Source: DATEAV01 sp964575425 (lineage in GTDB: Bacteria; Chloroflexota; Anaerolineae; Anaerolineales; E44-bin32). Taken from it: 64,000 nt of DNA. The notes beneath the pieces were generated by a model. The model was not told the DNA's origin. It did not search any database and worked only from the letters and a program-made list of their open reading frames with translations. The stretch spans positions 33,140-97,139 of the forward strand of contig CAZNRD010000010.1 in NCBI GenBank assembly GCA_964575425.1, in the 5' to 3' direction. Positions within the stretch are counted from its first letter, which is position 1; the number at the start of each line of letters is the position of its first letter. Of the stretch, positions 17,157 to 25,936 are shown one piece after another. The translations under genes and the position numbers were made by a program.

Positions 17157-18905
17157 ATGACACGCAGGTCGGTGTTGACGGCTGCAGCGATCTTCCTGCT
17201 GGCCGCCTGCGGCCCCCAGGCTGAGTCGACCCCCACCCTTCCACCGACGCCTGCCCGGCCGACGAGCACCCCGCCGCCGACCGCCACCCCCTTCCGCACC
17301 GCCACGCCGGCCGAGACGGAGGCGAGCGGCTACCGTGGGTTGCCTCTGCCCGATGAGCGCAGCGACTACTTCTCGACGTCCGGCTCCTGCGCTCCCTGCC
17401 ACACGCGCATGACCGATGATGCCGGCCGGGATGTCTCCCTCGACAGCGCGTGGCGTTCCGCGATGATGGCCAATGCTGCGCGAGATCCCTACTTCCAGGC
17501 CTCCGTGCGCAGTGAGGTCGTGCTCAACCCCGAGTCGGAACAGGCCATCGAGGATTTGTGCGCCGCCTGTCACATGCCGATGGCCCGATTCGCGTTCGCC
17601 GCGCGCGGTGAGGCGGCCGCCGTCCTGGATGGGGGCTTGCTCGATCCGAACCACGAATTGCACACGCTGGCCATGGATGGCGTTTCGTGCACCTTGTGCC
17701 ATCAGATCCGTGCTGCGAATCTGGGCCCCTCGAGCTACAGCGGCCGGTTCCAGATCGACACCGAGCTCCCGCGCGGTCAGCGGCTGGTTTTCGGGCCTTA
17801 CCGCATTGAGGAGGAGCTGGCGGCCTTCATGCAAGAGGCGAGTGGTTTCCTCCCCGTCCAGGCCACGCCGTGGGGACGCGGGCTGCACCTCTCGCAGTCG
17901 GAACTGTGCGCCACTTGTCACACGCTCTACACGCCGTATCTCGACGCTGCCGGGCAGGTGGCGGGCGAGTTCATCCAGCAAGCCACCTATCTCGAGTGGT
18001 TCTACAGCAGCTACCGCAGCCGCACGACCTGCCAGGGCTGTCACATGCCGGCGGCTGAGGGCGCGGTGCGGGTGGCAGTGATGAGCATCAATCCGCGCAG
18101 CCCCTTTGCTCAGCATGTCTTCGTGGGAGGCAATGCGTACACGCTGCAGATTCTCGGCGCCAACGCCGAGGAACTGGAGTTGACCGCTTCAGCGGCCCAG
18201 CTTGACACCACCCTTCAGCACACGTTGAACCAACTGCAGAATGGCACAGCCACTCTCGCGCTGGAGAAGGTTGAGTTGATGGGAGCGTGGCTGTCGTTTG
18301 AGGTTGTTGTGCGCAATCAAGCCGGACACAAGTTCCCCAGCGGTTTTCCCTCCCGACGAGCCTGGCTGCATGTCGTTGTGACCGACGCTGCCGGGCAGGT
18401 GGTCTTCGAGTCCGGGGCAGTCAACCCCGATGGATCCATTGTCGGCAACGACGCCGATGAGGACCCCGCCCGCTTCGAGCCCCACCACCGCACGATCACC
18501 AGGCCCACGCAGGTGCAGGTCTACGAGACTGTCTTGCGCGACGCGTCCGGTCGGGTGACAACCGACCTGATGAGGGCGGCCGGTTACCTGAAAGACAACC
18601 GCCTGCTGCCAGAGGGGTTCGAGAAGGGAGCCCCCTACCCGGATATCGCCGTGCGCGGGGAGGCGATGGAGGATGAGAACTTCGATGAGGGCGGCGACCG
18701 CGTGGGCTACTCGATCAACATCACAGGGAGGCAGCGACCTTTCACGGTCCGGGTTGAACTGCTGTACCAGTCGATCGGTTACCGTTGGGTCGACAACCTG
18801 GCCGGGTTGGAGGGAGTGGAGATCCAGCGTTTCTTGCAGCTGTACGACGCCGTAGCCAACGCCGGGACGCGGGTGGCGGAGGTCAGCCTGCTGGTGCAGC
18901 CGTGA
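17157..18905 (+). CDS. Pentaheme c-type cytochrome lipoprotein
   Basis: 582 residues from ATG 17157 with GGAGAAGGCAAGG upstream. A lipoprotein signal peptide ends at LLAACG, so the mature protein is membrane-anchored outside the cytoplasm. A Pro/Thr-rich linker follows. Five CxxCH heme sites are present: CAPCH, CAACH, CTLCH, CATCH and CQGCH, all in the first 320 residues. The C-terminal 250 residues have no heme and look like a beta-rich domain. It resembles multiheme cytochromes of the cytochrome c554/NapC-like group. Its redox partner is unknown; no menaquinol oxidase gene is adjacent. Confidence 0.8.
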   Translation: MTRRSVLTAAAIFLLAACGPQAESTPTLPPTPARPTSTPPPTATPFRTATPAETEASGYRGLPLPDERSDYFSTSGSCAPCHTRMTDDAGRDVSLDSAWRSAMMANAARDPYFQASVRSEVVLNPESEQAIEDLCAACHMPMARFAFAARGEAAAVLDGGLLDPNHELHTLAMDGVSCTLCHQIRAANLGPSSYSGRFQIDTELPRGQRLVFGPYRIEEELAAFMQEASGFLPVQATPWGRGLHLSQSELCATCHTLYTPYLDAAGQVAGEFIQQATYLEWFYSSYRSRTTCQGCHMPAAEGAVRVAVMSINPRSPFAQHVFVGGNAYTLQILGANAEELELTASAAQLDTTLQHTLNQLQNGTATLALEKVELMGAWLSFEVVVRNQAGHKFPSGFPSRRAWLHVVVTDAAGQVVFESGAVNPDGSIVGNDADEDPARFEPHHRTITRPTQVQVYETVLRDASGRVTTDLMRAAGYLKDNRLLPEGFEKGAPYPDIAVRGEAMEDENFDEGGDRVGYSINITGRQRPFTVRVELLYQSIGYRWVDNLAGLEGVEIQRFLQLYDAVANAGTRVAEVSLLVQP

Positions 18906-18934
18906 CCGCGGCGGGGTGAAACCTTGTGCGCGAG

Positions 18935-18964
18935 GAGGCCCGGTGTCACAGGACACCGGGCCTC
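18935..18964. terminator. Bidirectional terminator
   Basis: A 13-bp perfect stem, GAGGCCCGGTGTC/GACACCGGGCCTC, loop ACAG, between the convergent cytochrome and diguanylate cyclase genes. Confidence 0.85.
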
Positions 18965-18971
18965 TGTTGGT

Positions 18972-20066
18972 TCATCGGATGGACGGCGAGGACTCACTGC
19001 TGGGGGGAGTCGCGGCCGGGACCACTGCGCGGCGGATGTGGTTGCGGCTGGCATAGAGCTGCGCGTCCGCTGCGGCGAGGAGCTCTTCTGGTGTCTGGTT
19101 GGCTGAGCGTTGGGCGGCCACGCCGATGGAGACCGTGCAGGTCGGGCTTCCTGGCGCAGACGTGGACAGGCCATCAAGGCGCTCGCGGATGCGGTCGGCG
19201 ATCTGCTGCGCGCCGCGCAGTCCGCCCGAGGTGAGGATGACGGCAAACTCGTCGCCTCCGATTCGTGTGGGGATATCGCGCTCGCGGATGGAGGCACGGA
19301 TGGCCTGTGCCACGGTGAGCAGTGCCTGGTCGCCGGCGAGGTGGCCGAGGGTATCGTTGATCTGTTTCAGATTGTCGACGTCGAGGACGACCAGGGCTGC
19401 CGAGCAGTTGGGCGAGGGTGTGCCCAGGAGGTTCGCCAAGGTTTCATCGAATAGGCGTCGGTTGCCCAGGCCGGTGAGAGGGTCGAGGTGCGACAGTCGC
19501 TGAAAGCGGGCTTCCGAGGCCTCCAACCCGACGATACCCCGCCGCAGAGCCTCAACCAACCAGGCGAGCATGGCTCCCGTTACGAGCAGGAGAAGTAGGG
19601 AGGAGGCAAGGACCGGCCACAGGCTGGGCGGGGCGAACTCGGCTCGTGCCGAAATCGCGGTCAGAAGGAGGGCCGACACGGCGGTGCCGACGATGTCGAA
19701 CCCGCGCGCCCCGAGGGCAGCGATGAGCAGTGCGCCGACGTAGGAGGCGAAGGTTATGATGAAGGGCTGGTCCATGGCGTGGACGACGAGGGTGGGGATG
19801 AGGATCAGGTCCAATGCCAAGAGGCGCGCTCCCCACGGCCGCTTGCCGAAGCGGGCCAGGGCGGCGGCTGCCAGGGCCAGTCCTGCCTGGAGGAGCATCA
19901 GGCGGAGGCCCAAGGGGTCGACTGACAGGCTCGAGCCGGATGCCAGCAGCCAGGACAGCACAACGGCGAGGCTGCTGAGGGCCACCATCAGACCGACCAG
20001 CCCCACCACCCGGCTGCGGAGAGGGTCGATGTAGGCAAGCAGGGTGCCTTGGTGAGTCCGCTCCAA
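18972..20066 (-). CDS. Membrane-bound diguanylate cyclase (GGDEF)
   Basis: 364 residues from TTG 20064-20066. Six hydrophobic segments occupy residues 20-170, with no recognised sensor domain. The C-terminal GGDEF domain contains LDPLTGLGNRRLF, VLDVDNLKQINDTLGHLAGD and the active-site RIGGDEFAVIL, so it should make cyclic di-GMP. An RxxD inhibitory site is not obvious. The first 24 codons lie inside the 220-bp direct repeat shared with 33671-33891. The gene was probably once the third gene of the response-regulator/kinase operon now at 33.8-36.6 kb. Confidence 0.88.
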   Translation of the reverse strand: MERTHQGTLLAYIDPLRSRVVGLVGLMVALSSLAVVLSWLLASGSSLSVDPLGLRLMLLQAGLALAAAALARFGKRPWGARLLALDLILIPTLVVHAMDQPFIITFASYVGALLIAALGARGFDIVGTAVSALLLTAISARAEFAPPSLWPVLASSLLLLLVTGAMLAWLVEALRRGIVGLEASEARFQRLSHLDPLTGLGNRRLFDETLANLLGTPSPNCSAALVVLDVDNLKQINDTLGHLAGDQALLTVAQAIRASIRERDIPTRIGGDEFAVILTSGGLRGAQQIADRIRERLDGLSTSAPGSPTCTVSIGVAAQRSANQTPEELLAAADAQLYASRNHIRRAVVPAATPPSSESSPSIR

Positions 20067-20213
20067 GGGGCCCTCCAGGTGCTACCGGATTCTACATCAG
20101 GTGAGGCTGTGGGCGGCAGGGCTGCTGCCGTCTGTGACTCGGACCCAGGAGGGGGAGGCCCTTCAGTGGACTGCAGCGCGTGCAGAGGCAGCCACAAACG
20201 CGCAGAGGTTCCC
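19994..20213. repeat. Direct repeat copy A (about 220 bp), left edge of the island
   Basis: Nearly identical to 33671-33891. I see only one single-base indel (an extra T in copy B) and one G/A change. It covers the start of the GGDEF gene and the last codons of a histidine kinase gene, read on the minus strand. Confidence 0.95.
20067..20213 (-). pseudogene. 3'-end remnant of the sensor kinase gene
   Basis: Read on the minus strand, this encodes the kinase C-terminus (LWLPLHALQSTEG) found intact at 33774-35837. The upstream part is missing, and a one-base difference shifts the frame after the poly-Pro codons. It is a leftover of a kinase gene that once preceded the GGDEF gene. Confidence 0.85.
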
Positions 20214-20222
20214 CAGTTTCTG

Positions 20223-20251
20223 TTGACTTCAAGGCTGCATTCCTATAGAAT
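20223..20251 (+). promoter_or_regulatory. Promoter for the gntR-led operon
   Basis: TTGACT at 20223-20228, 17 bases, TAGAAT at 20246-20251, directly after the repeat edge. Same hexamers as the rplI promoter. Confidence 0.65.
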
Positions 20252-20267
20252 GACTTGTATCCGAGTT

Positions 20268-20275
20268 TGTATACA
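20268..20275 (+). promoter_or_regulatory. Candidate GntR operator
   Basis: The perfect palindrome TGTATACA, within TTGTATACAC, lies just after the expected transcription start. FCD-type GntR regulators often bind T-x-GT-x-AC-x-A sites, so autoregulation is plausible. Confidence 0.4.
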
Positions 20276-20374
20276 CTGCACGCTGGCTGCTGGAGCGAAG
20301 GCGGATCTGCGGGGAGGAGGGTCGGAAAAGTCTTGTTCCGACGGTTGGCAGCGGACGAGGAGAAGGACGTTCAC

Positions 20375-21052
20375 GTGGAGGAGCAATCCTCAGATGGTGC
20401 CCGGGCGGGGAGAGTTGTGGCTGAGCAGTCCATCGCGCAGCGCCTGCGCCAACTGATCCTGAGTCGTCAGCTCACGCCGGGCGAACGGCTGGTGCAAAGC
20501 GAGTTGGCACAGCGATTTGGGGTGAGTCGCACGCCCATCCGTGAGGCTCTGCGTGAGCTGGTCTCGGATGGCTTGGTGACAATCCTTCCCCACAAGGGTG
20601 CCTCTGTCGCGAAATTCCTGCTCGCCGACGTGGAAGAGATCTACGCCATTCGGATTGCCCTTGAGGGCTATGCAGCGCATCTGGCTGCGCTGCACATCAC
20701 CGAGGAAGAGCTGCAGAAGCTTGATCAGCTGCTGTGCGCAATGGACCAGGCGTTTCGAGAGGCCAACCGCTCGCGGCTCCTACATATCAACCGCGAGTTC
20801 GACACGACCATTTATGCCGCTTCCAGGCAAGAGAAGCTCTATGAATTGATCGTTAGACATATTGACTTGGCGGACCTCTACCGGCGGTTGTACTTCAGCC
20901 TTGACCACCTGGCCGCGGGAACTGTGGATGAGCACCGGGAGATCCTCGAAGCTCTGAAACGGCGCGATCCCCAGGAGGCCGAACGCCTCTCGAGAATTGC
21001 GTTGGAGAGGACCGTTGCTGGGCTGGTCGAGTTTATTGCTTCCGAGCCGTGA
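20375..21052 (+). CDS. GntR-family regulator, FCD subfamily
   Basis: The N-terminal winged helix (LAQRFGVSRTPIREALRELV) is the GntR signature. The C-terminal all-helical FCD ligand domain has the metal-binding residues in its HINREFDTTIY and TVDEHREILEALKRRD segments. The start is taken as GTG 20375, 8 bases after AGGAGAAGG, giving 225 residues; the frame is open further upstream through the promoter, which cannot be coding. It heads the island and probably controls its catabolic genes in response to a carboxylate or amino-acid-like ligand. Confidence 0.87.
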   Translation: MEEQSSDGARAGRVVAEQSIAQRLRQLILSRQLTPGERLVQSELAQRFGVSRTPIREALRELVSDGLVTILPHKGASVAKFLLADVEEIYAIRIALEGYAAHLAALHITEEELQKLDQLLCAMDQAFREANRSRLLHINREFDTTIYAASRQEKLYELIVRHIDLADLYRRLYFSLDHLAAGTVDEHREILEALKRRDPQEAERLSRIALERTVAGLVEFIASEP

Positions 21053-21105
21053 CCGTCTTCGACGAGTAAGGGGAGACCATCAATGATGGAGGCTGGGACG
21101 TAACG

Positions 21106-21852
21106 ATGAGCCGACCTCTACGAGGGAGAGTGGCGGTCGTCATCGGCGGAGGACGGGGGATCGGGCGAGAGGTCGCCCACAAACTCGCCTCAGCCGGCGC
21201 CTGCCTTGTGGTGGCCGCGCGAACGCTGTCAGAACTCCGGATCGTCGTCGGCGAAATCGAAGCACGAGGAGGACAAGCGACGGCACAGACCGTGGACATC
21301 ACCAGGGCACAGAGCGTGCAGGCCCTGGCCGAGGTCGTGCGCCAGGCTTATGGACGAATCGACGTGCTGGTCAACAGCGCCGGTGCCTCCTTCATTGCGC
21401 CTCTCGAAGCCACCGCGGAGGCGGACTGGGATAGGGTGATAGGCATCAACCTCAAAGGCCCCTACCTCTGCATCCGGGCCATGCTCGACCTGCTGCGGGC
21501 TTCCGACGAGGGGTGTGTAGTGAACATCGCCTCCAAAGTGGGGCTGACCGGTCACCGGCAGGTGACTGCCTACGCCGCGGCTAAGGCCGGCTTAATCGGT
21601 TTTAGCCGCGCTCTGGCCCAGGAACTGAGGCCCGAAAGGATCCGGGTGGTGGTGATCTGCCCGGGACCCGTCGACACACCCATGCGCTGGGCGGCGACCC
21701 CCAACCTCGACCGGTCTATGGTGATCCCAAGTGAGGCGGTGGCTGAGACGGTCCTCTTCGCCGTCACGCTAGGCGGAGCAGTCAACATGACCAGCGAGTT
21801 GGTGATTGAGGCCATCAGCTACCAGGAGAGCGCTGTCCAGCTGGAGCGGTGA
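21106..21852 (+). CDS. Short-chain dehydrogenase/reductase
   Basis: 248 residues of the classical SDR family. The cofactor motif reads GGGRGIG near residue 15, the structural motif NSAG is present, and the catalytic Tyr-Lys is in TAYAAAKAGLIGFSRALAQE. A basic residue after the second strand (AARTLSEL) suggests NADP(H). Its substrate is not known. It sits between the GntR regulator and the transporter, so it likely acts on the imported compound or its product. Confidence 0.85.
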   Translation: MSRPLRGRVAVVIGGGRGIGREVAHKLASAGACLVVAARTLSELRIVVGEIEARGGQATAQTVDITRAQSVQALAEVVRQAYGRIDVLVNSAGASFIAPLEATAEADWDRVIGINLKGPYLCIRAMLDLLRASDEGCVVNIASKVGLTGHRQVTAYAAAKAGLIGFSRALAQELRPERIRVVVICPGPVDTPMRWAATPNLDRSMVIPSEAVAETVLFAVTLGGAVNMTSELVIEAISYQESAVQLER

Positions 21853-22185
21853 GCGGTTCGATGGGCAGCTTCCCCGCTGAGGCTGCCCGGAAAGGAGGTG
21901 ATGCCTCTCGCTGTAGACCCCACTCGTTGCCGTTCGTGGTTCCGGGTTGCCCACGGGCGACATCGGAGCCCAAACACCGGCAGGTTGCGGAAGGACGCAT
22001 CTGGCAGACATCAAGGCTCGGTTCGTTCATCGCCTTGGGAGGAGCAAGCGTTGCCGCGTGGGATTGAAGGCGATAGCGCATGCTCTTCGGCAGCCCTTCC
22101 ACCCGGTGAGAGATGTGGCTTGGTGTCTTTCTGCAGCCCGCCATACCTCAGCAATTGAGGTCTGCATTTTGTGAGGAGGAGCAAG
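21853..22185. other. Intergenic stretch before the transporter operon
   Basis: 333 bases. A 7-bp stem GGGCAGC/GCTGCCC (21863-21888) may end the SDR transcript. It is followed by AAAGGAGGTG at 21891-21900 and a weak 86-codon frame with no recognisable features. I see no convincing gene. Confidence 0.5.
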
Positions 22186-23832
22186 ATGAAGAAGCTCGTG
22201 CTGTTCCTGGGATTGGCGCTGCTGCTGAACGCTGCCTGCGCCAGAGCCCCCTCGCCGGCCACGCCTGCTCCACCCGAGCAGCCAACTGCCGCTCCCGCTG
22301 AGCTACCGCCGGAAGCGCCCCGTCTCCTGAGGATCACCTTCTCCTGGCCTTTGTACATCGACCCGGCCGTTGGCAGCGACTACGTCGGCTCCACCGCTCT
22401 GGCCAACCTGTACGACAGCCTCGTCTTCCCGAACCGAGAGGGTGGAATGGATCCTTGGCTGGCCGAGTCGTATGACGTTTCGGACGACGGACTGACCTAC
22501 ACCTTCCACCTACGGCGGGGGGTCAAGTTCCACGACGGCAGCGAACTGCTTGCCAGCGACGTGGTCTACAGCTTCAACCGCCTCCAGGCCATCGGTGAGG
22601 GTTACGCCTATCTCATCAGCGGTGTCAAGGCGGTCAGCGCGCCGGACGACTACACCGTTGTCTTCGAGCTGGAGAGGGCCAGCGGTCTCTTCGTGCCCAG
22701 CCTTGTCCGGCTGTATATCCTCAATGAGGACTTGGTGCGGGCCAACACCAACCCCGAAGGGCCGTACGGCGCGGAAGGCGACTATGGCAAGGGATGGCTG
22801 CTGACGCACGACGCCGGCTCCGGGCCGTACACGGTGATCGAGTTTCCGCTTGAGGAGTACGCGCTCTTCGAGAAGTTCGAAGACTGGTGGAACGCCGACC
22901 TCTTCCTGCCAAACGCCCCCGATCTGGTCAAGTTCATCGGCACCACGGAGGCGGCCACTGTTCGCACTCTGATGAGCACCGGCGAGCTCGAGATCTCCGA
23001 TCAGTGGCAGTCGGTGGAGGCCTTCCGGGCGTTGGACGCGCTCGAGGGCGTCGATATCAAAGTCTTCCCAACGATGTCGTCGTTCTACTACATGGTCAAC
23101 AACCGCATCCCACCCACCGACGACGTGCATTGCCGCCGGGCGATGTCTTGGGCTTTTGACTACCAGGCGGCGGTGGCCCTCGAGTGGGAGGGCACACAGC
23201 AGATGGTCGGGCCTGTACCGGCCACGCTGGGCGGCCACGACCCGAATGTCTTCACCTTCCACCGCGACCTGGACAAGGCCCGCCAAGAGCTGGCGCAATG
23301 CAGATACAAGGACGAGCTGCAGAACTACCCCGTGAAGGTCCACTGGGTCTCCGAGGTGCCGGCCGAGGAGAAGTTCGCCCTGCTCTTCCAGGCCAACATG
23401 GCCGAGATCGGCATACCGGTGGAGGTCATGTCCGTGCCCTGGTTGACGATGGTCGAGAATACAGCCTCGCTCGAAACCAGCCCGCACATCGCCACCATCT
23501 ACGTCTCGTCGGCTCTGCCCGAGGCGGGGCTGATGCTGAAGGACCGCTACCATTCGAGCACTGCCCCCACTTGGCAGCAGAACGAGTGGCTGCTCGATCC
23601 CGACCTTGATGCCGCGATCGAAGACGCGCTGGCAACGGTAGATCCGGAGGAGCGCTTCTCCAAGTACCGCATCTTGCAGGCCAGGATCATGGAGCTGGCG
23701 CCCTCCCTGTTCCTCTACGATCAGCTCGAGCAGCATGCCGTGGTCGACTACGTGGACTGGAAGCCTGAGGAGAACAGCGCGGTCATGGGCTACCAGTTCT
23801 TCTTGCCCTTGATCGGAGTGAACCCCAAGTAG
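22186..23832 (+). CDS. ABC transporter substrate-binding lipoprotein (peptide/opine family 5)
   Basis: 548 residues. The signal peptide ends with a lipobox (LLLNAACARA), so the mature protein is a membrane-anchored extracellular binding protein. The family-5 signature runs through LAESYDVSDDGLTYTFHLRR, then GVKFHDGSELLASDVVYSFN. The start is ATG 22186, 5 bases after GAGGAGGAGC. It leads a complete DppABCDF-like set. Ligands of the family include peptides, opines and small N-compounds; the neighbouring hydantoinase genes point to a cyclic amide or amino-acid derivative. Confidence 0.9.
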   Translation: MKKLVLFLGLALLLNAACARAPSPATPAPPEQPTAAPAELPPEAPRLLRITFSWPLYIDPAVGSDYVGSTALANLYDSLVFPNREGGMDPWLAESYDVSDDGLTYTFHLRRGVKFHDGSELLASDVVYSFNRLQAIGEGYAYLISGVKAVSAPDDYTVVFELERASGLFVPSLVRLYILNEDLVRANTNPEGPYGAEGDYGKGWLLTHDAGSGPYTVIEFPLEEYALFEKFEDWWNADLFLPNAPDLVKFIGTTEAATVRTLMSTGELEISDQWQSVEAFRALDALEGVDIKVFPTMSSFYYMVNNRIPPTDDVHCRRAMSWAFDYQAAVALEWEGTQQMVGPVPATLGGHDPNVFTFHRDLDKARQELAQCRYKDELQNYPVKVHWVSEVPAEEKFALLFQANMAEIGIPVEVMSVPWLTMVENTASLETSPHIATIYVSSALPEAGLMLKDRYHSSTAPTWQQNEWLLDPDLDAAIEDALATVDPEERFSKYRILQARIMELAPSLFLYDQLEQHAVVDYVDWKPEENSAVMGYQFFLPLIGVNPK

Positions 23833-23885
23833 GGGGTAAGCCCCTAGAGGCGGTCGCCTGCGCGACGCAGCTGGGAAAACGTAGC

Positions 23886-23916
23886 GGGAGCCCTCCAAGC
23901 TCTCCGGAGGGCTCCC
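23886..23916 (+). terminator. Hairpin between binding protein and permease genes
   Basis: An 11-bp perfect stem GGGAGCCCTCC/GGAGGGCTCCC without a T-run. It probably attenuates transcription or stabilises the upstream mRNA, giving more binding protein than permease. Confidence 0.65.
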
Positions 23917-23967
23917 CTCGCCCGGCTGAAGCGGAGAGACCGCTCTCGGCATGAGGACTTGTTGGTG

Positions 23968-24996
23968 ATGAGATTGCTTGCCTTCCTTGTCCGACGGCTT
24001 TCTCAATCGGTTTTCGTGCTGCTGGGCTTATCGATCTTGATCTTCATCATCGCCCGCATTCTCCCCGGAGATCCGGCTCGCACCGCGCTAGGCGCGCGCG
24101 CGCCCCAATGGGTTGTGGACAGACTGCGTCAGGAGATGCACCTCGACAAACCCCTTCCGGTGCAGTATGGCTATTGGCTGCGCAGCGCGCTGCAGGGCGA
24201 CCTCGGCATCTCGCTCGTGACACGCCGCGACGTGGTCCAAGACATCCGTGAATCCTTCCCGGCCTCCTTTGAACTGGTGTTGTTCTCAGGGGTTATTGCC
24301 GGGCTGGCGGGCGTGGGCCTGGGGACTCTGTCCGCTCGCCACAAGGACACCTGGGTCGACAACGTCGTGCGTCTCATCTCCTACGCCGGTGTGGTGACCC
24401 CTGCCTTTGTGTTCGCTATCATGTTCTTGCTCATTTTCGGGCTGGCGCTCGGCTGGCTGCCGGCAATTGGCCGCTTGTCCCATGGCATCCCTGCGCCGCC
24501 GACGGTCACCGGCTTACTGACGATAGATTCCTTGCTCGCCGGGCAACTGGCGACGTTCTGGGACGCGCTGAAGCACTTGTTGATGCCAGCCTTGGCGCTG
24601 GCCATGGGCGCTCTGTCGCAGGAGGCCCGGATCACACGGGCCACGATGGCCGACAACCTCTCCAAGGACTACATCGCCGCAGCGAGGGCTTTGGGCATCC
24701 CGGAGAGGATCGTGATGGGGCGCTTTCTGCTCAAACCCTCGCTCATCCCCACCGTCTCCATCTTCGGCCTCGACTTCGCTGCCGGCTTCAGCAACGCTTT
24801 CTTGGTCGAGCTCATCTTCAACTGGCCGGGGCTTTCGCGTTATGGCATGAACGCCATGCTGCGCAAGGACTTGATGGCCATTTCGGCCGTCATCCTGGTC
24901 CTGGGCGTGGTCTTCATCACGGTCAATATCCTTGTCGACCTTGTCGTCGGTATGCTCGACCCCAGGATCCGATTGCGCGCGGCGAGGAGCGAATAG
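23968..24996 (+). CDS. ABC transporter permease (DppB/OppB type)
   Basis: Six-helix permease. The N-terminal segment (RRLSQSVFVLLGLSILIFII, followed by ARILPGDPAR) is typical of OppB/DppB, and the EAA loop reads DYIAAARALGIPERIVMGRF. The start is taken as ATG 23968; TTG codons at 23959 and 23962 and GTG 23965 are alternatives that add three residues at most. It forms the membrane channel with the following DppC-type permease. Confidence 0.88.
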   Translation: MRLLAFLVRRLSQSVFVLLGLSILIFIIARILPGDPARTALGARAPQWVVDRLRQEMHLDKPLPVQYGYWLRSALQGDLGISLVTRRDVVQDIRESFPASFELVLFSGVIAGLAGVGLGTLSARHKDTWVDNVVRLISYAGVVTPAFVFAIMFLLIFGLALGWLPAIGRLSHGIPAPPTVTGLLTIDSLLAGQLATFWDALKHLLMPALALAMGALSQEARITRATMADNLSKDYIAAARALGIPERIVMGRFLLKPSLIPTVSIFGLDFAAGFSNAFLVELIFNWPGLSRYGMNAMLRKDLMAISAVILVLGVVFITVNILVDLVVGMLDPRIRLRAARSE

Positions 24997-25000
24997 CCGC

Positions 25001-25936
25001 ATGACCCGGCAGGCCCAGACCACCGTTGACGAACTTGTGCCCACGATCACGCAGCAGTATCTGCGGGCGCTGCAGCGCAAGGACCGGAGAGAGAACCTGG
25101 GGCGGGCCTGGCACAAGTTCTCCCGCAATCCTTTGTCGATCATTGGCGGGGCGACGGTGCTGACAGTCATCGTGCTGGCGGTCTTCGCCCCCTGGGTTGC
25201 TCCCTATCCGAAGCACGCCGAACCCTTCACGGATTTCGCCAACGCCCACCGCCCACCCAGCCTGGAGCATCCCTTCGGGACCGACGAGATCGGGCGAGAT
25301 ATCCTGAGCCGCGTGATCTTTGGCTTCCGCCTCTCGGTGGGGATGGGCGTGGTTGTATTGGCGTTGGTTGTGCCGGTTGGTGTTCTGCTGGGATTGGTGG
25401 CCGGCTACTTCCAGGGCACATGGATTGACACCCTCATCATGCGCCTGACCGACATCTTCCTAGCGGTTCCACCGCTGATCCTCGCCCTGGCCATTGCCTC
25501 CGTGTTGGAACCCAACCTCACCAACGCTATGATCGCCGTCTCGCTCATGTGGTGGCCCTGGTACACCCGCTTGGTGTACGGGCTGGCAAGCGCCCTGCGC
25601 AACGAGTTCTTCGTCAGCTCGGCGGAGACCATGGGTGCCAGCACGTCCCACATCCTCCTGCGCGAACTGCTTCCCAACATGATCTCGCCCATCTTCACGA
25701 AGATGAGCCTGGACATGGGCTGGGTCATCATCATTGGCTCCATGCTGAGTTACGTCGGGCTGGGGGTGCAGGAGCCAACGCCGGCCCTGGGCACCATGGT
25801 GGCCAAGGGAGCGAGATTCCTGCCGGACCAGTGGTGGATCTCTGTCTTCCCAGCACTGGCCATCGTGGCTGTGGTTCTGGGCTTCAACCTGCTGGGCGAC
25901 GGTCTGCGCGACCTCTTCGCCGCGGAGGAGGTATGA
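25001..25936 (+). CDS. ABC transporter permease (DppC/OppC type)
   Basis: 311 residues from ATG 25001, four bases after the preceding stop. It has the DppC N-terminal domain with NPLSIIGGATVL, the HPFGTDEIGRDILSR motif specific to OppC/DppC, and an EAA loop (ETMGASTSHILLRELLPN). It overlaps the next ATPase gene through ATGA. With the DppB-type protein it makes the heterodimeric channel. Confidence 0.9.
   Translation: MTRQAQTTVDELVPTITQQYLRALQRKDRRENLGRAWHKFSRNPLSIIGGATVLTVIVLAVFAPWVAPYPKHAEPFTDFANAHRPPSLEHPFGTDEIGRDILSRVIFGFRLSVGMGVVVLALVVPVGVLLGLVAGYFQGTWIDTLIMRLTDIFLAVPPLILALAIASVLEPNLTNAMIAVSLMWWPWYTRLVYGLASALRNEFFVSSAETMGASTSHILLRELLPNMISPIFTKMSLDMGWVIIIGSMLSYVGLGVQEPTPALGTMVAKGARFLPDQWWISVFPALAIVAVVLGFNLLGDGLRDLFAAEEV

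Noticed and set aside
21901..22158. Small plus-strand gene after AAAGGAGGTG
   Set aside because: The ribosome-site-like sequence is too close to the ATG, and the translation shows no coding character or family.
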